Below, in pieces: positions 10,071-18,417 of a DNA stretch of 64,000 nt. Location of the stretch: NCBI RefSeq assembly GCF_000374285.1, contig NZ_KB893937.1, forward strand, positions 1-64,000, written 5' to 3'. Source of the stretch: Actinobacillus capsulatus DSM 19761 (GTDB taxonomy: Bacteria > Pseudomonadota > Gammaproteobacteria > Enterobacterales > Pasteurellaceae). The number at the start of each line of letters is the position of its first letter. Position 1 is the stretch's first letter. A program made the translations under genes and the position numbers. Below the pieces are notes generated by a model. That model was given only the letters and a program-made list of their open reading frames with translations. It was not told where the DNA came from and ran no database searches.

Positions 10071-10988
10071 ATGACTTGGCGTAGTATTTTAATTAGCAAG
10101 GGCGGAAAACTTTCTTTGCAAAAAAATCAGATGCTGATTCAACAAGAGGGCAATGAATTTACTGTACCTTTAGAAGATATTGCGATTGTAGTGGTGGATA
10201 GTCGGGAAACAGTTATTACCATTCCCTTATTATCTGCTTTTGGTTTATATGGCATCACGTTTTTAACTTGTGATGAACAGTTTTTACCTTGCGGGCAGTG
10301 GCTACCATTTAATCAATATCATCGACAACTTAAAACCTTAAAATTACAGCTAGAAGCCAGTTTGCCACAAAAGAAACAGCTTTGGCAGAGAATTGTGCAA
10401 CAGAAAATTCGTAATCAAGCAACAGTACTGAGCATTTGCAAATTTCAAGCAGAATCTGACCGCTTATTTAAAATGGCGGAGCAAGTGAAATCGGGTGATA
10501 AAGATAATTTGGAAGCGCAAAGTGCGGTGATTTATTTCCAAACGTTATTTGGCAAAGGTTTTAAACGCACAGAAGATGAAAACATGGTCAATAGCGCATT
10601 GAATTATGGTTATACTGTAATGCGTTCAGCAGTGGCTCGTGCGCTAGTGCTATATGGTTGGTTACCACAAATTGGCTTATTTCATCGAAGTGAGCTGAAT
10701 GCGTTTAATCTTGCAGATGATTTTATTGAGCCTTTTCGCCCGTTAGTGGATTTATTGGTGGTGCAACTGGCGAATGAAGCCAAACTATCAGCTAATTTGT
10801 CACCGATTTTAAAGCAACGATTGATTAAGGTATTGAATTATCAGTTGTTATTTAAACAAGAAAAAGTGAATGCTTTAACGGCGATTGAGCGAAGTGTTGG
10901 CTCATTTCAAACGGCATTAAGCCAACGCAATACCGGTTTGCTAAAACTGCCTGAAATTCTACCGCTTGTGGAGCATCAATATGAGTGA
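10071..10988 (+). CDS. cas1: CRISPR-associated endonuclease Cas1 (type II)
   Basis: Integrase subunit of the Cas1-Cas2 complex that inserts new spacers. From ATG 10071 the product is 305 residues and starts [21 protein letters not shown] lies 6 nt upstream. An upstream in-frame ATG at 10041 falls inside the terminator hairpin and is rejected. The metal-binding set is intact: Glu148 ([11 protein letters not shown]), His205 ([11 protein letters not shown]) and the Asp216/Asp217 to Glu220 stretch ([12 protein letters not shown]). The N-terminal beta domain is followed by the alpha-helical catalytic domain. The stop overlaps the cas2 start. With Cas2 and Cas9 it makes a minimal three-gene II-C adaptation set (no Csn2 or Cas4). 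Confidence 0.96.
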   Translation: MTWRSILISKGGKLSLQKNQMLIQQEGNEFTVPLEDIAIVVVDSRETVITIPLLSAFGLYGITFLTCDEQFLPCGQWLPFNQYHRQLKTLKLQLEASLPQKKQLWQRIVQQKIRNQATVLSICKFQAESDRLFKMAEQVKSGDKDNLEAQSAVIYFQTLFGKGFKRTEDENMVNSALNYGYTVMRSAVARALVLYGWLPQIGLFHRSELNAFNLADDFIEPFRPLVDLLVVQLANEAKLSANLSPILKQRLIKVLNYQLLFKQEKVNALTAIERSVGSFQTALSQRNTGLLKLPEILPLVEHQYE

Positions 10989-11307
10989 GAATGTATTTAT
11001 GCGAATGATTGTGTTATTTGATTTACCAGTTACCACCAAAGCTAAGATGCGAGCAGCAAACCAATTTCGGCAGTTTTTACTGAAAGATGGCTACCAAATG
11101 TTGCAACTTTCGATTTATACCCGCATTGTACGTGGGCGAGATTCGATGGAAAAACACCATAAACGGTTGGTGGAACACTTGCCTGAAGAAGGCTCAATTC
11201 GTTGTATTTCCATTACGGAAAAACAATTTGCCAATATGGAAATCCTTGTCGGCGAGAAAAAACTGCAAGAAAAAAAGGTTAATTCGAACCAACTTTTACT
11301 CTTTTAA
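10981..11307 (+). CDS. cas2: CRISPR-associated protein Cas2 (type II)
   Basis: Structural dimer that bridges two Cas1 dimers during spacer integration. The product is 108 residues with the ferredoxin-like opening [11 protein letters not shown] (Asp14 at the usual position) and the typical second half, [21 protein letters not shown] 10981 overlaps the cas1 stop by 8 bases and is preceded by GGAG. The bidirectional terminator at 11326-11361 follows, so cas1-cas2 form a short translationally coupled pair. Confidence 0.95.
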   Translation: MSENVFMRMIVLFDLPVTTKAKMRAANQFRQFLLKDGYQMLQLSIYTRIVRGRDSMEKHHKRLVEHLPEEGSIRCISITEKQFANMEILVGEKKLQEKKVNSNQLLLF

Positions 11308-11325
11308 CGCGATTTTTTTAGTAAG

Positions 11326-11361
11326 AAAAAAGCCTTGAACCCTTATGGTTCAAGGCTTTTT
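11326..11361. terminator. Bidirectional terminator between cas2 and the CRISPR array
   Basis: AAAAAGCCTTGAACC and GGTTCAAGGCTTTTT form a 15-bp perfect stem with a 5-nt loop. It has a T-run on both strands, so it can stop cas2 transcripts from the left and array transcripts (minus strand) from the right. It lies 10 bp from the last repeat. Confidence 0.9.
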
Positions 11362-11371
11362 AGCGCTCCGA

Positions 11372-11935
11372 ATTATAGCACTGCGAAATGAAAAAGGGAG
11401 CTACAACTTAGTCACCGGTGACGGCTCAATTATGATGATTATAGCACTGCGAAATGAAAAAGGGAGCTACAACATTAAGAAATTTGGTACACAATGGTTG
11501 CCAATTATAGCACTGCGAAATGAAAAAGGGAGCTACAACAGTTACGAAGAACAGATAAAGCAGCTTGAAATTATAGCACTGCGAAATGAAAAAGGGAGCT
11601 ACAACTAAACCCCTTTAAACCCCCCTCTTTTTCCGATTATAGCACTGCGAAATGAAAAAGGGAGCTACAACTTATCGCTACAACAGATTTAGCGCTTTGG
11701 AATTATAGCACTGCGAAATGAAAAAGGGAGCTACAACTGAGATAAGTTCGTACTCTAAGCCACCACCATTATAGCACTGCGAAATGAAAAAGGGAGCTAC
11801 AACTGGCTTTCGGAGTGAATGGTGGCAAGGAAAATTATAGCACTGCGAAATGAAAAAGGGAGCTACAACATAATTTGTTGATTTTACAAGCGGTTGAATA
11901 TTATAGCACTGCGAAATGAAAAAGGGAGCTACAAC
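11372..11935 (-). CRISPR. Type II-C CRISPR array: 9 repeats, 8 spacers
   Basis: Nine identical 36-bp repeats start at 11372, 11438, 11504, 11570, 11636, 11702, 11768, 11834 and 11900. The eight spacers are all exactly 30 bp, giving a 66-bp period. In the crRNA sense (minus strand) the repeat begins GTTGTAGCTCCC, continues CTTTTTCATTTCGCAG and ends TGCTATAAT, nearly the N. meningitidis II-C repeat. The terminal TGCTATAAT is a perfect extended -10 (TGnTATAAT), so every repeat can promote its adjacent crRNA. The orientation is fixed by tracrRNA complementarity. None of the repeats is degenerate. The last spacer (11870-11899) contains ACAAGCGGTT, a one-mismatch uptake signal. No leader is visible at the right end. 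Confidence 0.97.
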
Positions 11936-12536
11936 TGACAGCAATAAGTATGCGACATCAAAGGCGGTTAAAACAGTTAATGATAACGCGAATGGTCGTC
12001 TGTCTAAAACTGGCGATACGTTAACCGGTGTGCTTGATATTAAAAATGGCGACTACAGTTTAATTAATCAGTGGAATAGTGCAGGCAAGCAAACAAGAAC
12101 GGAGACATTACCCGATAACGAAGATAATTTTTCAAAAATTAGCTATCGCTCAAATAATGGCAATCAAGAAGAACATTCGGCGTTTTTTAGAAAAAGAGGA
12201 ATGAATCAAATTGTAGCTTACGAAAATTGGGTGAGCCAAAATTTCAATAAAAAAGAGGTTGCTGTATTAATGGGGGTTTTAGAGCATGGCGCGACTATCC
12301 CGTTGCCAGCCGGATTCAGTGAATCACAGTGTAAATGGATGTTATCAATTAATGAAGACAATCCAGATAATCAAGCTTGGGATATTGATGAGAATGAAGC
12401 CCATGTGCATTATCGTTTTCGCTGCTGGGCAAATGGTCGCAAAGTTGAGGCACTAACTTATTTAGGTGGGCACGGCAAAACACCGGGAAGATGGATTCCC
12501 GGTCGTGCAAATTATATTGTTATTGGAGTTAAATAA
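11936..12536 (+). pseudogene. 5'-truncated phage tail-fibre gene
   Basis: The reading frame runs out of the last CRISPR repeat into TDSNKYATSKAVKTVND and on to NGRLSKTGDTLTGVL, a typical tail-fibre repeat. It ends with a domain containing LPAGFSESQCKWMLSINED and GGHGKTPGRWIPGRANYIVI. About 200 codons remain; the N-terminal part of the fibre is missing. Homology begins at the very first base after the repeat. An ATG within the repeat (11916) would give a 206-residue fusion, but the position is an accident of the junction. The adjacent tfa-like gene confirms a prophage origin. No other phage genes are present. Confidence 0.8.
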
Positions 12537-12773
12537 ATGTATTACATCATTAATTCAGAAAACCGCATTGTCGGTACAAGCGATTATGAGTTGAACCTAG
12601 ATGATTTACAAAGTCGAGGTGAATTTGTTATCGAACATGCAACAATGGTAAACCCCTATTTTGACGGCGAAAAGCTAGTTGAAAAAGGGGATGCACCAAC
12701 GGCAAACCATATCTTTGATTATAAAAAGGCAAAATGGGTATATAACGCTCAGTTCAATTTAAACGCTTTTTAA
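12537..12773 (+). CDS. Tail-fibre assembly-like small phage protein
   Basis: 78-residue protein (MYYIINSENRIVGTSDYEL...) that starts in the base after the tail-fibre stop, the usual place for a tail-fibre assembly/chaperone (Tfa-like) gene in Pasteurellaceae prophages. The sequence is acidic and soluble, with no membrane segment. It appears intact but is stranded without the rest of the phage, so it is probably non-functional. Identification rests on position and general resemblance rather than a strong motif. Confidence 0.5.
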   Translation: MYYIINSENRIVGTSDYELNLDDLQSRGEFVIEHATMVNPYFDGEKLVEKGDAPTANHIFDYKKAKWVYNAQFNLNAF

Positions 12774-12807
12774 CTACGGTTTAAAGAGTGTTTTTTTCAT
12801 TAAAACA

Positions 12808-13767
12808 ATGAAAGCTTTTAAGTTTATTTACTTCGCAGTTTTTTTGATTGTGTTTTGCAGTTTTTTTGGTTCGCAACATTGGCTTTTATTGCAGCACAAT
12901 TCCCCGATACTTTTAAACAGTTTGTCCCTTGGATTCCTTATTTATTAGGAATTGTGATGTTAGGCATGGGCTTAACACTAACCTTTAAAGATTTTGCGGA
13001 AGTTACTGAAAATCCGAAAGTCGCGATTTTAGGTATCATTGCACAATTTATGGTGATGTCGAGTCTTGCATTTGCTTTGGCAAAAGCATTTTAACTTTTG
13101 CCGGATTTAGCAATCGGTGGGATTTTGGTCGGCTCTTGCCCCGGCGGCACTTCGTCAAATGTGATGACTTACTTAGCAAAAGGTAATACCGCATTGTCTG
13201 TAGCGTGTACCACGGTTTCGACATTATTAGCACCATTACTTACCCCGGCGGTATTTTATATTTTTGCAAGCGAATGGTTAGAGATTGATGCGAGAGCGAT
13301 GTTTGTTCTGGTATTAAAAATGGTGTTATTGCCTATTTTTATTGGCGTAGTGATTCGTTCAATCTTTAAGCAAAAAATTGAGCAATTTAGCCAAACTATG
13401 CCGTTGATTTCTGTATTCGCAATTGTGCTGATAGTGACGGCAGTCGTGTCGGTAAGTAAGGAGCGTATTATTGAATCAGGCTTATTAATTTTCTTAGTGG
13501 TGGTATTACACAACGGTTTAGGCTATTTGATTGGATACTTAATCGGACGTGTATTTAAATTACTGATTGCTGATAGTAAAACAATAGCGATTGAGGTAGG
13601 AATGCAAAATTCAGGGGTGGGGGGCTGCGCTTGCCGCATTGCATTTTAAAGCCAATCCTCTGATTGCCGTACCAAGCGCTGTATTTAGCTTTTGGCATAA
13701 TATTTCAGGCTCAATATTAGCAATGATTTTTGCCGCAATGAAAAATCAGTCGGATAGCAAGGAATAG
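12808..13767 (+). pseudogene. Broken bile acid:sodium symporter (BASS family) gene
   Basis: Degraded multi-spanning transporter with the BASS signatures WIPYLLGIVMLGMGLTLTFKDF and GGILVGSCPGGTSSNVMTYLA. At least three lesions: a frame change within T-tracts near 12840-12860 separates ATG 12808 (MKAFKFIYFAV) from the main frame; a TAA at 13092-13094 lies where homologues read AFNLP (net +3 bases in T-runs); and a shift in a G-run at about 13613-13625 moves the C-terminus ([20 protein letters not shown]) to another frame, ending at TAG 13765-13767. The gene follows the prophage scar. It would have been a PanS/YocS-type transporter of about 310 residues. Confidence 0.85.
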
Positions 13768-13790
13768 GCTAGCGTTTGAGAGAATTGAAA

Positions 13791-13836
13791 GTGGTCGAAA
13801 TTTGTAAAAAAGATGCAAATTTCGACCGTTTGTTTT
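13791..13836. terminator. Inverted uptake-signal-like terminator
   Basis: GGTCGAAATTT and AAATTTCGACC form an 11-bp stem (13793-13827), followed by GTTTGTTTTT. It lies between the convergent symporter pseudogene and macA. Confidence 0.6.
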
Positions 13837-13842
13837 TCTAGA

Positions 13843-15021
13843 TTAGAATGGACCTCGGCTACGTGGTTGAAAACCGATTTGTTCGCTATCCGCACGCTGA
13901 GTGGTAATCACCTGTTCTCCTTCGGCTACACCAGCTGTAATTTCAGTATATTGACTATCGGCTAATCCCAATTCGACTTTCTTTTCAATCGGCTGATTGT
14001 TTTCTAAAACTTGTATAAAGGTTTCGTTACCTTTTTTCTTTAAAGCGGATGTCGGCACCACAAGCACATTTTCACGTTTGGCAATTTCTACTTGTCCTTG
14101 CACGGTCATACCAATCCGTAAACGTTGCTCAGTATTATCCACTAAAGAGTTGGCGTAATAATAAATTGCCTCGGTATTACCGGCTTTTTCGGTATATTTA
14201 TTTGAAGCGCTGTCATCACTGAGCGTAGTTAATGCTGGATCAACGCTATCAATTTTACTATGGTATTTATGATTAGGCTCGGCAAGCGTCGTGAACGTCA
14301 TATCTTGCCCTTGTGCCACTTGAGAAATATCACCCTCTGAAATCTCTAATTTGATTAACATTTTCGATAAATCGGCAACGTGTACAATGGTTGGCGAGGT
14401 TTGTGCCGAATTCACGGTTTGTCCGACAGAAATCGGAATGGAGACAATCGTACCGTCCATCGGTGAGACGATTTGGGTGTAATTTAAATTGGTTTTCGCA
14501 TCAGCTACCGAAATTTGTGCTGATTTGATTTGCGATTTCGCTTCATCCACACTTGCTTTAGCGGTGGCTAAGGTATTTTTTGCTGTTTCAAGATCTGACT
14601 GAGAAGCGCTTGCTTGTTTATATAGTTTACTTAAACGTGTGTAATTTGATTGTGCGACTTCCAGCGCCACTTTTGCAGAAGAAAGTTTAGCTTGATAAGA
14701 GGCAAGATTCGCTTCTGCCGTGCTTAAGCTGTTACTTTGGTTGCTGGAATCAATATCTGCAATCAGGTCACCTTTTTTGACGGTTTGGCCAAGTGTAACG
14801 TAGAGATTAATTATTTTCCCTGAAACCTGTGCACCAACTTCCGTACGTTTACTTGCACGTACAGAACCGGTAGCAAGTACGCTTTTATCTATTGTGCTAC
14901 GCGTAACAGGCTCGGTAATATAGTGAACCTGTTGTGCCTCATCGTTACTCGAAAAATAGAAGTAACTTGCTGTGGTAATACCCGCAAGCACTAATGCGGT
15001 AATGATAGGTTTTAGTTTCAT
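13843..15021 (-). CDS. macA: Periplasmic adaptor (membrane fusion) protein, MacA-like
   Basis: 392-residue membrane fusion protein that should link an inner-membrane ABC exporter (MacB) to an outer-membrane channel (TolC type). An N-terminal signal anchor (about 5-24) is followed by the lipoyl half-motif (VSGKIINLYVTLGQTVKKGD), a long alpha-hairpin coiled coil (about 95-175), the second lipoyl half (VSPMDGTIVSIPISVGQTV), a beta barrel and a membrane-proximal domain. No macB follows: the downstream minus-strand neighbour would have to lie left of 13843, where only the symporter pseudogene and prophage scar are found. It is therefore an orphan in this window and may use a partner elsewhere. Confidence 0.85.
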   Translation of the reverse strand: MKLKPIITALVLAGITTASYFYFSSNDEAQQVHYITEPVTRSTIDKSVLATGSVRASKRTEVGAQVSGKIINLYVTLGQTVKKGDLIADIDSSNQSNSLSTAEANLASYQAKLSSAKVALEVAQSNYTRLSKLYKQASASQSDLETAKNTLATAKASVDEAKSQIKSAQISVADAKTNLNYTQIVSPMDGTIVSIPISVGQTVNSAQTSPTIVHVADLSKMLIKLEISEGDISQVAQGQDMTFTTLAEPNHKYHSKIDSVDPALTTLSDDSASNKYTEKAGNTEAIYYYANSLVDNTEQRLRIGMTVQGQVEIAKRENVLVVPTSALKKKGNETFIQVLENNQPIEKKVELGLADSQYTEITAGVAEGEQVITTQRADSEQIGFQPRSRGPF

Positions 15022-15120
15022 TTGTTTTCCAATTTTAGTGGGTAAAGATCAATAAATAAGCGGTCGTTTTTGACCTGTTTTTTGCAAAATAATTCCGAAA
15101 CTTGACCGCTTACTTGAAAC

Positions 15121-15936
15121 TTAAATAATACCAAAGGTCGCACGGATATAGCTAGCGACCGCTTCATGTTTGTGATTACCGATCACCTCGTTATGCGGAA
15201 GGGCTTGTTTTAGCCTTGGGTCGGCATTCTCCATAATGCAACCTTTACCGACATGAGCAAGCATTTCTATATCGTTCATACCGTCACCGAATGCTAAGCA
15301 ATCTTGTAAGGTATAGCCGCGTAATCTGACTAATTCCTCAAGTGCATTCGCTTTACAAACGGATTTATGCATAATCTCTAAGCATAAAATACCGGAGTAA
15401 GTAATATAAAGTTGATCCCCGAAATGTTGTCTAATATAAGCCTCAATCGGAATCAGATCTTCAGGGGTTTTGCCTATAAAGAAAACTTTTTCCGTTTGTT
15501 TTCCGTGATGCTGGCTGAAATCGGCAACTTGATAGGTAAAACCAGAATCTTTGTGATATTTTTTCAATTGTTTGATATCAATATTGATAAACCACTCATC
15601 ACCTTGATAGGTATTAAGGCATACACGAGTTGGATCAAAAGGTATTTGCATTAATTGAAAGGCAAGTTCTTCGGGAATGTAATGGTTTAGGACGGTATCA
15701 CCGGAAAGGAAATTAGCTCTTGCACCATTTGAAGTAATTAGCATCGCTTCTTTTAAATCGACTTTATTGATAATGTGTTTTACGTCTGGCAAATTACGTC
15801 CGGTCGCCAGAAAAATATCAACACCTTGAGCAGCAAGTTTACTTAATGTTTCAATCGTAAAATTGCCAATTTTATGTTCTGCATTTAATAAGGTTCCGTC
15901 TAAATCTGAAACGATGGCTTTAAATGGTTGATTCAT
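15121..15936 (-). CDS. Cof-type HAD-IIB family phosphatase
   Basis: 271-residue haloacid-dehalogenase-superfamily hydrolase of the Cof/YbjI/YidA group, likely acting on sugar phosphates, flavin mononucleotide or similar cytosolic metabolites. Motif I is VSDLDGTLLN (nucleophile Asp10, acid/base Asp12). Motif II Thr lies in FLATGRN, and motifs III/IV are KANALEELVRLRGY and AFGDGMNDIEML. A C2B cap occupies about residues 85-185. It stands alone on the minus strand, with an uptake-signal pair (15058-15111) separating it from macA. The substrate cannot be told from sequence. Confidence 0.88.
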   Translation of the reverse strand: MNQPFKAIVSDLDGTLLNAEHKIGNFTIETLSKLAAQGVDIFLATGRNLPDVKHIINKVDLKEAMLITSNGARANFLSGDTVLNHYIPEELAFQLMQIPFDPTRVCLNTYQGDEWFINIDIKQLKKYHKDSGFTYQVADFSQHHGKQTEKVFFIGKTPEDLIPIEAYIRQHFGDQLYITYSGILCLEIMHKSVCKANALEELVRLRGYTLQDCLAFGDGMNDIEMLAHVGKGCIMENADPRLKQALPHNEVIGNHKHEAVASYIRATFGII

Positions 15937-16228
15937 TGTTATTTCCTCAAATATTTTTTAGACAATTATTCTACAAAGGCTAGCAAATTTAAGCTTTATC
16001 TTCAAAGAAGATAGTAATTTTACGTTATTTTAACCAAAAATCGTTTAAAAAATCACAAAGCGAATAAAAAGTGTAAGGTTTTGTTATTTCTCAAAAGGCA
16101 TTGCTTTTATTTGGGGTAATAATCTTAATTTGGGATTAATTGCTAATTAATTTATTAAATAAAGAATTTATCACTGTTTTTATATTTAAAATTACCAGGA
16201 AAACGTTTGCGAGGAGTGAAAAATTCTA

Positions 16229-16256
16229 TTGACTTCACTCTATTTGGGGCTAATAT
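16229..16256 (+). promoter_or_regulatory. Promoter of the leuA leader
   Basis: TTGACT, a 16-nt spacer and TAATAT form a good sigma-70 promoter. Transcription would start near 16263, 42 nt before the leader peptide. The remainder of the gene-free stretch 15937-16228 is AT-rich, and I see no other element in it. Confidence 0.75.
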
Positions 16257-16304
16257 AGCTCTTGTATTTTGAATAACTATGCAAACATAAACACACACAA
16301 CACA

Positions 16305-16361
16305 ATGGAAAAACTACTTTCTCTCCGACTTCTTTTGTTATCGCATTCTGTGCGAGGATAA
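16305..16361 (+). CDS. leuL: leu operon leader peptide
   Basis: 18-codon leader peptide MEKLLSLRLLLLSHSVRG, with seven leucine codons of 18, five of them of the CTN type. It lies 38 bases before a strong terminator hairpin and upstream of leuA. This is the classic attenuation design: when charged tRNA-Leu is scarce the ribosome stalls on the Leu run, and an alternative pairing prevents the terminator from forming. No strong Shine-Dalgarno sequence precedes the ATG. The gene is too short for normal gene finding. Confidence 0.88.
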   Translation: MEKLLSLRLLLLSHSVRG

Positions 16362-16399
16362 AGGTTGGTTGGACGAAAATAGTTCACTATCCACACTTT

Positions 16400-16428
16400 A
16401 CCCGCACATCGATGCGGGTTTTTTTATT
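16400..16428 (+). terminator. leuA attenuator terminator
   Basis: ACCCGCA and TGCGGGT form a 7-bp GC-rich stem with a 6-nt loop, followed by seven T residues and then ATTTTTTC. It lies between leuL and leuA and should stop transcription unless the ribosome stalls in leuL. Confidence 0.9.
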
Positions 16429-16535
16429 TTTTCTTAACTTTTTGAAAGAAATAATAAAAAAGAAAAACGAGTGTTTATCGTAGGTATTTTACTTATTTTA
16501 ATTAAATCGGTGTTTTAACACTAATGGAGAAGCCC

Positions 16536-18083
16536 ATGAGCAATAACAACATTATTATTTTTGATACGACATTACGTGATGGTGAACAAGCATTAAAAGC
16601 AAGTTTAACCGTAAAAGAGAAACTTCAAATTGCTTTAGCGCTTGAGCGTTTAGGGGTTGATGTGATGGAAGTAGGTTTTCCCGTTTCATCTGCAGGAGAT
16701 TTCGAATCGGTAAAAACTATTGCTCAGCATATTAAAAACAGTCGTGTTTGTGCGTTATCTCGTGCGGTAGATAAAGATATTGATGTTGCAGCGGAAGCGT
16801 TAAAAGTTGCGGAAGCATTCCGTATTCACACCTTTATTGCAAGCTCAGCTATTCACGTAGAATCTAAATTAAAACGTTCATTTGATGATGTAGTTGAAAT
16901 GGCGGTGCATGCAGTAAAACGTGCAAAAAGTTATACCGATGATGTGGAGTTTTCGTGTGAAGATGCGGGGCGTACTGGTATCGACGATATTTGTCGTATT
17001 GTTGAAGCGGCAATTAATGCGGGTGCAACCACAGTAAATATTCCGGATACGGTCGGTTACTGCTTACCGACACAATACGGCGATATTATTGCCAATGTGA
17101 TGAACCGCGTGCCGAATATTGATAAAGCAGTTGTTTCGGTGCATTGTCATAACGATTTAGGTATGGCAACGGCTAATTCATTAAGTGCAGTATTAAACGG
17201 CGCTCGCCAAATCGAGTGTACGATTAATGGCATCGGTGAACGTGCAGGTAATACAGCATTAGAAGAAGTGGTAATGGCGATCAAAACCCGTCAAGATATG
17301 TTTAACGGCAGAGATACTCGCATTAACACGCAAGAAATTCATCGTGCCAGCCAAATGGTGAGCCAGTTATGTAATATGCCGATTCAGCCGAATAAAGCGA
17401 TTGTGGGCTCAAATGCGTTCGCGCATTCATCCGGTATTCACCAAGACGGTATGGTGAAAAACAAAAATACTTATGAAATTATGTCGCCTGAAACAATCGG
17501 CTTGAAGAAAGAAAAATTAAACTTAACCGCCCGCTCAGGCCGTGCGGCGGTGAAAAATCATATGACCGAGATGGGATACCAAGAAAGTGATTATGATTTA
17601 GATAAACTCTATGATGCATTCTTAAAATTAGCCGATAAGAAAGGTCAAGTGTTTGACTACGATTTAGAAGCGCTTGCTTTTATTGATATGCAGGCAGGTG
17701 ATGAAGACAGATTACATTTGGATGTGATTACTTCGCAAATGGTTAGCGGGTTACCGGCCTCGGCTTTTGTTCAGGTTGAGCTTGATGGTAAATGCGTTAG
17801 CGAGGTGTCGAACGGTGGTAACGGTCCAGTAGATGCTGTGTATAATGCGATTCTTAAAATTGTAGGAATGGATATTAAAATGTCGCATTATAACCTTACC
17901 GCAAAAGGCGAAGGGGCAGAGGCGCTAGGACAAGTAGATATTGTGGTTGAGCATGAAGGTCGTCGTTTCCACGGTGTTGGTTTAGCAACCGATATTGTTG
18001 AATCATCGGCTCGTGCTTTAATTCATGCGATTAATGCTATCTATCGTGCGCATAAAGTTGCGGATTTAAAAGCAAATAAGTAG
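16536..18083 (+). CDS. leuA: 2-isopropylmalate synthase
   Basis: First committed step of leucine synthesis: condenses 2-oxoisovalerate with acetyl-CoA; feedback-inhibited by leucine through the C-terminal LeuA dimer domain. From ATG 16536 it is 515 residues, starting [20 protein letters not shown] with the DTTLRDGEQ signature; a metal-site HCHNDLG lies in the barrel. ATG 16524 would add MEKP, but it overlaps the GGAGA ribosome binding site that serves 16536, so I prefer the latter. The C-terminal regulatory domain is complete. leuBCD do not follow: an uptake-signal terminator and rpoE come next, so leuA is a monocistronic attenuated unit. Confidence 0.96.
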   Translation: MSNNNIIIFDTTLRDGEQALKASLTVKEKLQIALALERLGVDVMEVGFPVSSAGDFESVKTIAQHIKNSRVCALSRAVDKDIDVAAEALKVAEAFRIHTFIASSAIHVESKLKRSFDDVVEMAVHAVKRAKSYTDDVEFSCEDAGRTGIDDICRIVEAAINAGATTVNIPDTVGYCLPTQYGDIIANVMNRVPNIDKAVVSVHCHNDLGMATANSLSAVLNGARQIECTINGIGERAGNTALEEVVMAIKTRQDMFNGRDTRINTQEIHRASQMVSQLCNMPIQPNKAIVGSNAFAHSSGIHQDGMVKNKNTYEIMSPETIGLKKEKLNLTARSGRAAVKNHMTEMGYQESDYDLDKLYDAFLKLADKKGQVFDYDLEALAFIDMQAGDEDRLHLDVITSQMVSGLPASAFVQVELDGKCVSEVSNGGNGPVDAVYNAILKIVGMDIKMSHYNLTAKGEGAEALGQVDIVVEHEGRRFHGVGLATDIVESSARALIHAINAIYRAHKVADLKANK

Positions 18084-18116
18084 AAAAAACATCAGAAAAT
18101 ATTAAAAAATAGAAAG

Positions 18117-18170
18117 AAGCGGTCAGATAGAGTGGTATTTTTGCGAAAATCCAGTAAAATCTGACCACTT
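18117..18170 (+). terminator. Inverted uptake-signal pair after leuA
   Basis: AAGCGGTCAGA and TCTGACCACTT form an 11-bp stem (one G-U pair) with a long loop. The rest of the 334-bp gap to rpoE (18171-18417) holds the sigma-E-like promoter at 18326-18353 and otherwise nothing I recognise. Confidence 0.55.
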
Positions 18171-18325
18171 CATTTATAGGACAATGATCTTTTTGTTAGC
18201 GAAAAATTGAATTTTCTTATACCTGGGTAGTCTAGTAAGCAGCATATATTTGCGTCAATACTAGCTTCTTATGTTGTATTCGGATTAAAATGATTTGTAA
18301 ATTTTTTAATTGGCCTATTCTTTTA

Positions 18326-18353
18326 GGAACTTTTACATGGTTTTATATACTAA
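18326..18353 (+). promoter_or_regulatory. Possible sigma-E (RpoE) autoregulated promoter
   Basis: GGAACTT (-35, exact sigma-E consensus) is followed after 16 nt by ACTAA (-10 consensus TCTGA, three of five matching). It lies 65 bp upstream of rpoE, where an autoregulatory promoter is expected. Confidence 0.5.
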
Positions 18354-18417
18354 GTGATATACGATATGAAAGTGACTAAAGAATATACGCGTAACTAAGT
18401 TAGGAGAACGCAGATAG

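Noticed and set aside
11345-11608. Open reading frames running through the CRISPR array on both strands with repeated IIALRNEKGSYN or VVAPFFISQCYN peptides
   Set aside because: The 66-bp repeat-spacer period is a multiple of three, so frames stay open by chance. This is an array, not a protein.
11672-11701. GCTACAAC inside a spacer as a degenerate repeat
   Set aside because: Only eight bases match the repeat end, and the spacer length is unchanged at 30 bp.
11916-11935. ATG within the last repeat as a real start of the tail-fibre gene
   Set aside because: It has no proper ribosome binding site and creates a fusion only because the junction happens to be in frame. The gene is 5'-truncated.
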